Shown here: positions 9,931 through 21,697 of the stretch, piece by piece
Layout: every line of letters begins with the position of its first letter
How positions within the stretch are numbered: the stretch's first letter is position 1
From: Piliocolobus tephrosceles
Taxonomy: Eukaryota > Chordata > Mammalia > Primates > Cercopithecidae
Assembly (NCBI RefSeq): GCF_002776525.5
Contig: NC_045453.1
Coordinates: 35,457,992 to 35,521,991 of the forward strand
DNA length: 64,000 nt
Direction: 5' to 3'
Program-made: the position numbers and the translations under genes
Notes under the pieces: model-generated
Told to the model about the DNA's origin: nothing
Databases searched by the model: none
The model's input: the letters and a program-made list of their open reading frames with translations, nothing else

Positions 9931-12900
9931 TGGTGGGGACGATGTTTCTGCCGGGAAGGTTGTGAGGCTCTGCGTGTGGCGGTGGTGGTGTGGTGAGGCG
10001 CGTAAAACTGGAGCCGAGTGGCCAAGGGCCCCCCAAGGGTCTGAGCAAAGCGCCGTGGGAATGCAAGTGGGAAGCGCCCCTGGGAATCCGTTTGGCTGAG
10101 GTTCGTGGCTGGAGGGGAGGACGGATCAAACCAAAGTCCCGAGCCGGAGGTTGGTGTCCAGGGAGGAAGTCAGGGCTGGTCGAGCACTTTGAATGGCATC
10201 TTGGACACGAGCAGCCTTAGAGGTGTGGGGTTTCTTCCATTTCTGGTGGGCTAAGGAAGCCAGAGGGTGAAGGATCCAGGCAGAATCGCCCACCTCTGCC
10301 CAGCTCGAGGGGCTGGGGTGGCTGGCTGTCCCCCTGGCTCCCCACACACCAGCATCGGCAGCCTCCCAGCTAAGCTTCTGTAGTTGCCTGGGCAGCCCGC
10401 ATATGCCAGTGTGCCCGGTGGGGGTGGGGGCAGCAGTGCCGGGCAGGGCGTCACCTGGGCCCTAACTGACCCTCCACTGGCCACCACCCAGGTGGGCTGG
10501 GGGGTGGGGGGTAGAACTGAGCTCCCAGTCTCCCCAGCTGCATGTAGAACTGGTGGCTGCAGGTGTCTCCTCTTGGGGAGGCCCCTCCCACAGACACTGG
10601 TAGCAGGCAGTGAGTCAGGGCTGCTTTGCCTCTGCCACAAGAGTCCCTGCCCTCACCAGAGGCAGAAGTAGGCACGGCCCGTGGGGTAAACGCAGTGATA
10701 AGTGACCTCTCGCTCCCTTTGAGGCTTCATCTGCTCTCCCCAAGCTCCTGCCTTTGATTGGCATTGGCCAGGGGGAACCTCTCCCCAGTCGGCGTGGAGG
10801 GGCCCCAGGGGAACAGCTGCTCAATCCTTCGGAAGGTGAGCAGTGGAGGGGTCAGTGCTGTCACTGCCCACCCAGGAGGTGTCCCCGCTCAGACCCCCGA
10901 TCCTCCCGCTCCCCTGGCAAAAGGCCAGGAGCTCACCAGCCTCCTGCAATCCTTGAAAACAAACAGCCGAAAAGCACAGGGGCGTGAGGACAGCTCGGCT
11001 CCGCCCCCGAGAAAGTGTCCTCCCCGGCGTGCGTGGGCTCTCTGCTGGGTACTTGGGATTGGGCACCTGTGGGACATCACTTTGCCTCCCCAGGCACCAT
11101 CTGCCCAGCCTTGTTGCTTCGAGGCTGCGAGGCAGATTTGGCCAAGTCATGCTGCGGCCAGCCGCAGGCACTCGTCCACTCGCAGAGGCCTGTGACACTT
11201 CAACCCTGGGACAGCGGCCACACGCCCTGCAGACGCCATGCTGGCCGAGCGTTGCTGAATGCCCCGGTGTCCTCCACACCCTTGGAGAACATAGTTTCCA
11301 CTTTTCTTTAAAGGGCTCAGCTGCGTGCCTGGGAGCGGCTGATTACAAGGGTGCTCCTCCATCCGATGCTGGCGGCCTGGGGCTTTCCAAGACCCTGATG
11401 CCGGCTGCTCCGTGTGCTCAAAAAGAACATTCCTTGTAGGAGAGGGCTTGGCTTCCCCCCACCCCTGCTCTGCCATTTGCCGTTTTACTAGAGGTTTCCC
11501 TAGAATTAGGGGGTTTATGATCCCCCCGTGGGCTTCTGGGCCACTGGCAGATCTGGGTGAACATTCAGTTTTCAAACGATGATGTCTGACTGAAGAGGAG
11601 CTGGATACCCTCAGCTAAGTGTCTCCCTCTCAGTGACCACGTTTGGAAGTGTTGGGGCAGTAGCCAATCAAATGGCCCCTCTTTCCAAAACAGAGGTCCT
11701 TTCCTGCCCCAGGGGCCCCTACGAAATTTTGGCCTGGGCACTTGCAAACAGAAATTGTGTTTAGAAATGAGGTAGTTTGGTGATATAACACTTTGGAGCA
11801 ACTTACGGTAATCCTCCCTGAAGCCAGCTGGGCATTTTCCTAGTGTGTAGCTGGGGCTGGGAGTCGACGGTGGAGTGGGCAGGGCTCTCAGGCCAGCAGA
11901 CAGGACCTGGTGCCCAGGACCCTCCCAAAGGCCCCAGACCTGGCCCCAGTGCCAGCAGTGTGACTGGGAGGAGGTGCTGGGGGCTCAGGGACTTACGGGT
12001 GCTCGTGGGTTCCCCTGGACGTCCTACCCCTCCTCTAGCCCACCCACACACGTGGTCCCACACAGGCAGATGGCCCTTGCTTCTTGGATGGTCCCCCATG
12101 GCACAGGTCCAACCTCCAGCTTTGACCTCGGCTGTGACAAGGTCCCGGTGGCACAGGCTCTGTGTGTCAGGGCCCAGGGCCGATGGCCCAGATGGTGGGT
12201 CATCAGAGTCCCATGCTTATCCATCTGCGGTGTGTATACCGAACATACACACACATGTGTGTATCAAGGGACCCATGGTGGCGGGGGCCTGGGACCTCAG
12301 GTATCCGATTCAAATCAGATGAGGTGGCTGCAGCCTTTGAAAGTTTTAGAGATCCGCCCCTGACCATGGCCCCACATGAAAGCAAACCCTCTCAGCCTCA
12401 CAGGCACGAGTCCATTAGATCCTTCTGAGTGGCCGTGAGGACTCCTTTCATCACTGCCATTCTCTGCACCAAGGGAGTCCTGCTCCTGCAGGCTCAGCCC
12501 CCCTGCCTCCTCCTTTGTTTTCTCTGCAAGCCTTCTTCATATTGAGTACAAACAGCAGTGCTCTTTGCTGGGTTAGATCCCAACTCAGAGGGCACCTGCT
12601 CCCTCCCAGGGGTAGATAGGGGCCTCGATTCATGCAGGAGGAGCTGGTGTCCTACAACCCCTGCTCCAGAGGCATCCAGGAACAGACAGATCGCAGGGCG
12701 ACTTGGCGAACACCCCGGGTGTTCAGGGCTGGCAGAATTCCAGGAAAGGAGAGGCAGCTGAGACAGGGAAGGAGACGGGTTCCAGTGAAATCCGGCCGTG
12801 GATTATTTCAGGGCTCCTGTCCCGTGCCCCAGGCTGTGCCCAGCAACCTCCACAGGCAGCATCCTCATTCTTAGGAAGGATACAGAGGTGTTCAGAGTGT

Positions 12901-13102
12901 GGAGTCTGCAACTTATTCTCAAATCGTTCAGAAAAAAGGTGTGGCCAAATGGAAGGAGAGCAAGCAGTGCATCAAGGGAGGAGACCGCTCGCGGGCCACG
13001 CGGCGCTGGGCTGCAGACCTGCCACGGGCAGCCGAGCGTCCTGGGTGTTCTTCCTGCAACTGTTCAGCAGTGGGAACTTTTTCAAGTTAGAAAGTTGCAG
13101 AA
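9931..13102. other. Intron 1 stretch without recognisable gene or repeat
   Basis: GC-rich sequence with open frames on both strands that show no domain, no conserved-looking composition and no supported splice structure. A short palindromic TG/CA run (acatacacacacatgtgtgtat) near 12244 is the only local structure noted. Confidence 0.6.
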
Positions 13103-13397
13103 GGCTGGGCGCAGTGGCTCACGCCTGTCATCACAGTACTTTGGGAGGCCAAGGTGGGTGGATCACCTGAGGTTAGGAGTTCAAAACTAGCCTGGCCAAC
13201 ATGGGGGAACCTCATCTCTACTAAAAATACAAAAATTAGCCGGGTGTGGTGAAGGATGCCTGTAATCCCAGCTCCTTGGGAGGCTGAGTCATGAGAATCG
13301 CTTGAGCTTGGGAGGCAGAGGTTGTAGTGAGCCAAGATCACACCACCACATTCCAGCCTGGGTGACAAGAGGGAAAAATCCGTCTCAAAAAAAAAAA
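13103..13397 (+). mobile_element. Alu SINE (S/J-type), full length
   Basis: Begins 'ggctgggcgcagtggctcac', has both monomers with the second at 'ggaggctgagtcatgagaat', and ends in a short A tail. Flanked by an imperfect target-site duplication, aaagttgcagaa before and aaagttacagaa after. Several CpG positions have decayed, so this is not a young copy. Confidence 0.95.
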
Positions 13398-15309
13398 GTT
13401 ACAGAAGAAGGAGTTCTTCAAGGGGTCCTTAGAACAGCCTGCCCCACTCTGACCTCCCCTGGGGACGGGAAGGGGACCCACACCATGCAGCTCTGGGCGG
13501 CTCTGGCTCCAGCTGTGGCAGCCACAGTGTCCTCACCTGCAGCTCAGGGCTTCGAGTGCTGTTGGTGTGAGGCCAAGAGTCACACACTTCCTCCAGTCTG
13601 AAAAGCCCATGACCCTTTAGAGAAAAGGAGTGGAGCATTTTTGCTGCCTTTTCTATTCAAACGGTACTTTAGAATAACCCAAGAGGAGGTAAAGGGCAGA
13701 GTCTCAGCGCAGAAGTGTTCACCAATAAGTGAAGAAGGAGCAGGAGTGTCAGAATCCCACTCATCAGGTGCAATCCTGATCAAACAATGGATGCAGGCAG
13801 CTGCCGGTGTCACGAAGGGGAGAGAGTTAGGTGTGAGGTGAGCCCTGGTGTGCACACAGCCCCATGGCATCCCTGGAGCAAAGCCATTGAATCTGAATCT
13901 GATGGGAGCCCCGATGCCGACACACAGGACACACCAGGGACAGAGGAACAGGGACAAATGCACCATTAGGATGCAGCCAGCAAAACCCAGACCACAAGAA
14001 ACACCTCCGGATAAACAACTCATTCTGTCCTACAAATAAACAGGGAATCGGAGACGGTGGCCTGGATTCTTGGCGAGGACTCGGACAAGTCAACCTGTTG
14101 CAGAATGCCGGCACCAAAGCCCATCATTCTTCATGCCAAGAAACAGCGAAAAAAGCCTGGGTAGTTGAATAGCTACAAATTCTTGCTGTCCACAGCTGTT
14201 GTGGGTATGGTTTTCAAAATGGTCCTGATCTCTTAGAGGCACATATGGAAGTGTTTACAGACAAGATGATACAATGTCTCAGAGTTACTGAAGCATGATC
14301 TGGAGGAAGGGGCCGTAGGACGGCAACAGAGGAGACAAGATTGGTCTTAAGTCTATAATCGTGGAAAGTGGGTGTTGATGACATTTTTGGTGTATGTTTA
14401 AAAAATTTAATAATTACAAGTTTTCAAAAGGTTAAGGTGCTATATGTTGGAAATGAAGAATTTGGAATGTGAAATCACACAATCAGATGGTGACTCTGAG
14501 GCTGTAGGGGGTGAGAGGGCAGGACAGGACAGGGAGGTGACCTTGGCCTTGTTCCAGGCACCAGACCTGCCTGTTGGAGCCAGGTGGGAGACAGCAGGGA
14601 GAGGACCTGCAGACATGCAGGTCCATGTCTGTACCCTGTAACCCCATTTCCCAGATTAGGCGGAGGGCAGAGCCACCTGCGTACATCGTGTGGCTGGAGA
14701 GACAGGGCCTGGAGGTGCTCTCAGCAGGGGAGGCCTAGTCTGACCCTGTGGTGCTCCCCATGGGGACAACGGTCAGGCTTTTGAGTGAGATGGGTAAGGG
14801 TGGGAGGGTGAGGGGCCCAGAGCTGGCCATGGCTGGCTCTGACTGGGCTTGGAGTCCTCAAGAGTGACTTGCCCAGAGCGGTTCAGGCTCACCTGTTCAT
14901 GGCTCTGCACTGGGACCCCGGGTCAGCTCTCCCAGGCTGTCCTATACTTGGACTGACGGTATTTTGAGGACATTCAACTCCAAGGATAAGCGGGGTCATG
15001 GGACTGTGCCTGCGGTTCTGTGGGTGCTGAGGGCAGCAAGGGGGTACGGCCACCCTGTGCTTGCCAAGAGCCACTGCAAGCCACCCCACAGGCGAGGCAG
15101 GGCCTCGGGCAGCAGCCCAGGGATCTCCAGGTCTGTTCTCAGGGGCACCAGGGCTCCCAGCTGGTAACATCTGATGATGGGCAGAGAGGGCCCTGAGCTG
15201 AGCAGGGCCCGAGAGGGCATCCGGCCTGTGCACAAACCAGAGGCTGCCTTTGTTTTTCTCAATCACAGAAATAAATTCCCAAGTGGTGATCTAGTAGTTT
15301 GTATTAAGA
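13398..15309. other. Intron 1 stretch, mostly unassigned
   Basis: No gene is seen. The AT-richer part at about 14.14-14.45 kb ('tttaaaaaatttaataatta' and neighbours) looks like an old repeat 3' end, but I cannot name the family. Confidence 0.5.
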
Positions 15310-15545
15310 GAAGAAAAAAAGCTTTTCTTTATTTTTGAATCATGGTGAAACACACATCACTTAAAACGTGCTGTTGTACCCTCTGTAAGGTCGCAGTTGA
15401 GCGGCATGGAGCACGTTCACATTGCTATGCAACCGTCACCGCCATCCACCTCCAGAACCTTCTGTCTCCCCACACTGAAACTCTGTCCCCATTAAACCCT
15501 GACCCCCAGCGCCTGGTAACCTCTTGTCTGCTTTCTGGCTTGGTG
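15310..15545 (-). repeat. L1 (L1M-type) 3' UTR fragment
   Basis: Plus-strand text such as 'catggtgaaacacacatcac', 'gctatgcaaccgtcaccgcc' and 'ccccattaaaccctgacccc' corresponds in order to the antisense 3' UTR of older mammalian L1 families. It is paralogous to the fragment at 20765-21045. Confidence 0.75.
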
Positions 15546-15777
15546 AGGTGGGTGACTCAGACTGGCAGAATTTCAGGCCTCCCCTGGGTCTTTAAAATGC
15601 AGGCTCAAGAAGGCGCGCTTTATGCCGAAAGACACCAGACTCCAAGGCCCTGCGTGATTCCAAGCACTTGAGGTTTTGGAAAAGGCTGAGCTGTTGGGAC
15701 AGGAGGAAGGTCAGAGGAGGGATGGGGTGGCCATGGGGGCGCTGGGAACTCTGGGGTGATGAAAATGTTCTGTATCT

Positions 15778-15920
15778 TGGTTGTGGCTCAAAGCTCGTGA
15801 TTTCAGCGTGTGTCAGTCCTGCCTCCGTGAGTCTGTGTTGGTTGTGGTTCAAAGCTCATGGAGCTGTAGGCTGAGGGGTGGATTTCAGCATGTGTCAGTC
15901 CTGCCTCCGTGAGTCTGTGA
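15778..15920 (+). repeat. Imperfect tandem duplication
   Basis: Two copies of a segment containing 'ggttgtgg-tcaaagctc' and 'tgtgtcagtcctgcctccg' lie head to tail (about 15778-15837 and 15839-15919). The copies differ by point changes and by an extra ~20 bp ('gagctgtaggctgaggggtg') in the second. Confidence 0.8.
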
Positions 15921-16714
15921 AAAACAACAGCAGCAGAGAGTGGCCGAGCTGCCGTCCGCTCAAGGCTGTTTCGGGTGGCCAGGTCCTCCCTCCTGCCAGC
16001 CTGTGTGCACTCAAGATCCTCCTCCTCTGCACGGCCATGAAGGGCTGTGGGGACACGAGCCCCCCACCCCGCAGCGCCTCGTGCCCTGACCAGGCTGCTG
16101 CCTGCACTATGCTAGCTCTGCAAGGCGGGCACGGAGGGGAATAGAGATCCTGGTTCTTGGCACCTGGAGGGATGGTGTTCCTGAGGTCACAGCCATGGGG
16201 TCTGCCTGCCCCAGAGACCCCCTCTGTTCCCCAGCCACACCCTGGAGTTTGACCTTGCCACCGCCAGTGAAGGTGCAGTCGCCGAGGGGCTGGCCCCGTC
16301 CACGTGGCATCCCAAGGGGAGTGCACAACTCCAGAGGGGGACCACCGGGCTCTGCAGCATCAGTGAAGAAACTGAGGCCCAGAGAGGGGCAAGGCGCCTG
16401 CCCCACCCCCGTGCCCACTGCTCTTCCCAAAAGCATCGCCAGTGGGGCACCACCCACTCCAGGAGGCCAAGGAGAGAGCCCTGGGTCTGGAGTGCCACGT
16501 GGACCTGGTATAGGTTGGAGAGGGGAGGTGCCCAGCGTGCTGACCCACCCGAAGCCACCCGCACCTGCTTTGGGACTTTACATCCCTGTGCACCTGTGGA
16601 GGCTGCGTCCTGCATACCCAAGGCTGGCTCCTGAAGGCAGGCAGGGGAGCAAGAAGGAGATCAGGAGAATGCTTCCCGAGAATCGGTGGTTTTGGGTTGT
16701 GCCCACTGGCTCGG

Positions 16715-16895
16715 AATAGCTGGCTTGCTAGAACCCAGGTTCAAATCCCAGCTTCATCGCTGGCCAGCAGCATGACTCTGAGCAAGTGGTGTGACCATCT
16801 GTGCCTCTGTTTCCCCATCAGCCCACTGGAGGTGGCGACTGCCCTGCGGTCTCATGAGTTAATGACATAAAACGCTAGAAACTGTGCCTAGGGCG
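16715..16895 (+). repeat. MIR SINE, near full core
   Basis: Sense MIR with blocks in order: 'cccaggttcaaatcccagct', 'agcatgactctgagcaagtg', 'gtgcctctgtttccccatca', 'gtctcatgagttaatgacat', 'gctagaaactgtgcctaggg'. One of the clearest MIR copies in the window. Confidence 0.8.
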
Positions 16896-17029
16896 GAAGA
16901 AGGACTCAATTACCCACGCGTACGATTTGTGTTCTCCCCTGAACAGCAGCAGAAATGCAGCAGCACTTGGGAGGGCTGGGAGCCTTCCCAGGCGGAGGAA
17001 TTCTCTTCTGAGCATCTGGGCTAACATCT

Positions 17030-17640
17030 TTCCTTCCTTCCTTCCTTCATTCACTCATCATTCATTCACTGAACACCTACTACATGCCAGGATGGCTGTA
17101 TAGCGGCCCAAAAAAAATGGCAAAAAGTTCTGGCCCCCTGAACTCATGTCCCACCAGAGAAGATAGAAAATAAGCAAAATAAATAGGCACGATACATGAC
17201 TGGCAGGGAGTAACAAGAGCTGCAGAGAAAACCACATGGGGGGAGCGTGGGGGTGCAGGCAGGTCAGGAAGGCCTCATGCAGACCCTGCAGGAACACTCT
17301 GGTGGGCATTGGGGAAGATGCCAAGTAGGGGAACAGCAGGTGCAAAGACCCCGGGGCAGGCACGTGCTGCGTGTGCTGGAGGAACAGCGCTCGCCTGGCT
17401 GGGGTGGCCAGAGCAGAGTGAGCAGAGGACCGTGTGAGAAACCACCGGCAGATCCCGCGGGGCCTCATAGACCTTGCTACAGCTTTTATTCTAGAAGAAG
17501 TGAGTGGGTGTGGGAGATTCTGGGCAGAGCCGCCACGCAGCTTACATGTTAAAGGGACAGTTCTGAGTGCTTTGTTGAGAATGCATTTAGGGGTCAGGAG
17601 AGTGGTTGGGAAGCTGCTGCCAGATGTCTTGGGAGTGACC
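17030..17640. repeat. LINE2 3' region
   Basis: A (TTCC/TTCA)n lead-in followed by 'ctgaacacctactacatgcc', 'aaataagcaaaataaatagg', 'gcaggtgcaaagaccccggg' and 'gcctcatagaccttgctaca' matches the L2 consensus order as I know it. Old copy; ends are approximate. Confidence 0.7.
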
Positions 17641-18411
17641 AAGGTGACCTAGGCCGGGGTGGGGATGGAGAAGGTGGTGGAGAGGGTGGGATACCAGATA
17701 TGTGCTTTTCTTTGTTCCTACTTCATTTTTCGACTGACATGCAATAAGATTCCCTTCTGTGCTTGTTCGCACCTATGAGCTTCGATAAACGCAGCCCTGT
17801 ATCCCCACTTCAGAAGACAGACCAGCCCCAGCCCCCACACCCTGTGGCCCACCCACCCCGACGCCAGCCCCTCCACCCACTGGTCTGCTCTCCTTCCCCA
17901 CAGCTTTGCCTTTTCTGGGATGTCGCGTGAGTGGAGCCAGCTGGGCCGTGGCCTCTCGAGCAGGCCTTCTCTTCCTCTGAGCTGTTGCCTGCATCCACTA
18001 GGCGTTCCTTTTTATTGTGGAGTCAGATCCATTGTGTGGATAGACCACGTTTTGTTGATGCATTTGCACACCGAAAGACTTTTGGGTTGTTTCTAGGTTT
18101 GGGCGATTATGAATAAAGTAGCTACAAATATTCACATATGATGAATTTTGTGTGAATATACATTTTCATTTCTCATGAGTAAATACATTGGTTTCAGATT
18201 GCTGGGTCATACAGAAAGTGTATGTTTGCCAGCATTTCCAAAGCGATGCGCTGTTTTGAACGTCCCTAACCCTAGCCCTAATCCACAAGAAAGCACCGGT
18301 CACTCTGCATCCTGGCCGGCTCTTGGTCTTGCCTCACTGCTCTGGCTATGACTTCCAGTATGATGGTGAATAGGAGTGATGAGAGTAGATATCCTTGCTT
18401 TGCTTCCAATC

Positions 18412-18712
18412 TTTTTTTTTTTTCTTCCGAATCAGGATCTTACTCTGTGACCCAGGCTGGAGTGCAATAGTGCAATCTCAGCTCACTGCAACCTCCACCT
18501 CCCGGGCACAAGAGATTCTCCTGCCTCAGCCTCCTGAGTAGTTGGGATTACAGGCACATGCCACCACACCCGGGTAATTTTTTGTATTTTTTATGGAGAT
18601 GGGGTCTCACCATGTTGCCTAGGCTGGTCTCAAACCCCTGGACTCAAGAGATCTTCCTGCCTCGGTCTCCCAAAGCATTAAGATTACAGCTGTGAGCCAC
18701 CACACCCACCCT
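18412..18712 (-). mobile_element. Alu SINE, antisense
   Basis: Starts with a T tract and 'ggatcttactctgtgaccca', ends near 'ccaccacacccaccct'. Target-site duplication: tgcttccaatctt before, tgctcccaatctt after. It splits an L1 ORF2 fragment, so it is younger than that L1. Confidence 0.95.
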
Positions 18713-19296
18713 GCTCCCAATCTTAGGGGTAAAGTTTTCAGTCTTTCTAATTAAGTGTGAAGTTTTTACTTTTTAGTTTTTTGTCAGTTTTTTTGTTTTG
18801 TTTTGTTTTGTTTTCATTTACCCATTCTAATAGGTGTGTATCTTGTTGTGGTTTTAATTTGCATTTCTTTAGTGACTAATGATGTTAAGCATCTTTTCTT
18901 GTGTTTAAGTGACATTTACATATCTTCTTTGGTAAAATGCCTGTTCTAATTGTTTGCTATTTAAGAAATTGGGTTGTTTTCATATGGTTCAGTTTTGAGA
19001 GTTTTAAAAATACATTCTGCATATGAGACCTTTATCAGATATGTGATCTGCAAATATTTTCTCCCATGTAGCTTTTCTTTGCATTTGCCTAACGTTGTAT
19101 TTCACAAGGCAAAGAGGTGCAATTTTGATAAAGTCCAACATATCACAAATTTTATGGATCACTCTTTTGGTGTGGTGTCTAAGAATTCAATGCCTAGCCC
19201 AAGGCCACAAGGATTTTCTTCTGTATTATCTTCTAGAAGTTTTATAGTTTTATATTTATGTTTATCAGCTATTTTGAGTTCATTTTTCTGTAAGGT

Positions 19297-19350
19297 GTGA
19301 GGTATAGGTCCTCTTTTCAATAAGGGGTGAGGTATAGGTCCTCTTTTGCA
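19297..19350 (+). repeat. ~30-bp direct duplication within L1
   Basis: 'gtgaggtataggtcctcttt' occurs twice, at about 19297 and 19327. It lies in the part of the antisense L1 that normally carries this motif once. Confidence 0.8.
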
Positions 19351-19496
19351 TATGAATATGCAAATGTGCCAGCATCTGATAACACGATGACACACGATGA
19401 CAGCTTTCTCCATGGAAGCTTCTTTGTGCCTTGGTCAAGATAAGTAAGCTGACCACATCTATGGGGTCGACATCTACTTTCTCTTTATTATTATTG

Positions 19497-19803
19497 TTTT
19501 TTTTTTTTTTTTTTTTTTTTTTTGAGACTGAGTCTCGCTTTATTGCCCAGGCTGGAATGCAGTGGTATGATCTCACCTCACTGCAACCTCCGCCTCCCGG
19601 GTTCAAGCTATTCTAGTGCCTCAGCCTCATGAGTAGCTGGGATTACAGGCAGGTGCCACCACACCCAGCTAATTTTTGTATTTTTAGTAGAGATGGGGTT
19701 TCACCATGTTGGCCAGGCTGGTCTCAAACTCCTGACCTCAAGTGATCTGTCCCTCGGCCTCCCAAAGTGCTAGGATGACAGGCATGAGCCACCGTACCCG
19801 GCC
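19497..19803 (-). mobile_element. Alu SINE (S-type), antisense
   Basis: T tract of about 27 nt, 'gagactgagtctcgctttat', through to 'cgtacccggcc'. Flanks resemble a target-site duplication ('catctactttc' and 'tacctactttc'). Confidence 0.95.
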
Positions 19804-21404
19804 TATACCTACTTTCATCTGTTCTTTTAATCTGTGTATCCCTAGCATCTCGATCCTACACTCTCTTGATTACCTTAGCTTTACACTAAGTCTTTCAGGT
19901 AGCATGAGTCTTCCAACTTTGTTCTTTTTCAGAATTGTTTTGGTTATTCCAGTTCCTTCACTTTCTATGGAAATTTTAGAATCAGCTTGTTAATAGCTAC
20001 GAAAAAAGTCTGCTGGGATTTTGTTAATGTGTAGTGGAGATTTGGCGTCCTAACCTTGAGACTTTCAATCCATGAATACAGCACATCTCCCATTTATTCA
20101 GGTCTTCTTTGATTTATTTCGTCAGTAGTAGTTTCCAGCAAGTAGATCCTACTCATTGCTTTTAGATTTATACCTAAATATTCATGGTTTTGGTGCTATT
20201 GCACGTGGTATCTTTTTTGAAATTTACTCTCTTCAATTTTTCATGGCTAGTATATATAAATATAATTAGTTTTATATATTGGCCTTATATTTGCATCCAT
20301 GATAAACACACTCATTAATTCTAACAGTTTTTTTGTAGGATCCTTGGGATTTTCCACGTAGGCAGTCATGCTGTCTGTGAATAAAGAAAATTTTATTTTA
20401 TCCTTTCTAATCTGTATATGTTTATTTCCTTTTGTTGCCTTATTACCCTGGCAATGACTTCCAGTATGATGGTGAATAGGAGTGGTGAAAATTGACATCC
20501 TTGCCTTGTTCCTGATCTTAGGCAGAAAGTTTGTAGTCTTTTTACTTGAGCATGAAGTTTTTCATTTATTTAAGCTTTTGGTAGAGCTCTTTATAAAGTT
20601 AGGAAAGTTTCTTTGTATTCCTAGTGTGCTAAGAGATTTTTTTCTTAATCGTGAATGAATAAATTTTGTGCAATGATTTTTCTGTCTCATCATGCAGTAA
20701 GATCATGTGGATTTTCTCCATTAGTCAGTTAATGTGGTGAATTATATTGATTACTTTCCAGTTGTGATAAAATGTACATCACATAAAATTTACCACTTTA
20801 ATCAATTTAAGTGCACAGTTCTGTGGCACTAAGTACATTGTCACGTGTCCATCCCCACCTCCCTCTCAGTACATTGTCTTGCGACCTTCTCCACCCTCCC
20901 TCTCCAGAGCGCTTTTCATCTTTCCAAACTGAAGCTCTGCACCCGTTAAACCCTAACTCCCCATTTCCTCCTCCCCCAGCCCCTGGCAACCACCGTTCTA
21001 CTTTTTGTCTTTATAAATTTGACCGCTCCAGGTGCCTAATATAAGTGGAAAACCTTGGTTAATTTTTGAATGATGAACCAGCCTCACATTCCTGGGATAG
21101 ACCTCATTTGGTCATGTATTAGCTGGTTTTGACTTGCTAGTATTTTGCTGAGGATTTTTGCTTATGAGAGGAGCTATGCTTATGAGAAATATTGGTCTGT
21201 AACTTTATTTTCCTGGGTTATCTTCATCTGGTTTTCTGGCCTCATAACATGAGCTGGGAAGTTCTTGTTCCTTTTATGTTTTCTGTCAGAGGTTGTGTAG
21301 AATTGGCATGATTTCCTCTTTAAAGCTTTGGTAGATTCTCCAGCAAAACCATCTGGGCCTAGAGTTTTGTAGGAAGGTTTTTATAAATTCAATTTTTTTC
21401 AAAG

Positions 21405-21697
21405 AGACCAGGTGTAGTGGTTCATGCCTGTAATCCCAGCACTGTGGGAGGCCAAGGAGGGTGGATCACCTGAGGTCAGGAGTTTGAGACCAGCCTGACC
21501 AACAGGGTGAAATCCCATCTCTACTAAAAATACAAAACTTAGCCAGGTATGGTGGTGGGCGCCTGTAGTCCTGGCAACTCAGGAGGCTGACACAGGAGAA
21601 TCACTTTAACTCAGGAGGCAGAGGTTGCAGTGAGCCGAGATCACACCAGTGCACACCAGCCTGGGTGACAGAGTGAGACTCAATCTCAAAAAACAAA
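21405..21697 (+). mobile_element. Alu SINE (S/J-type)
   Basis: From 'gaccaggtgtagtggttcat' to 'gactcaatctcaaaaaacaa'. Both monomers are present; it is inserted into the antisense L1 block. Confidence 0.95.
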
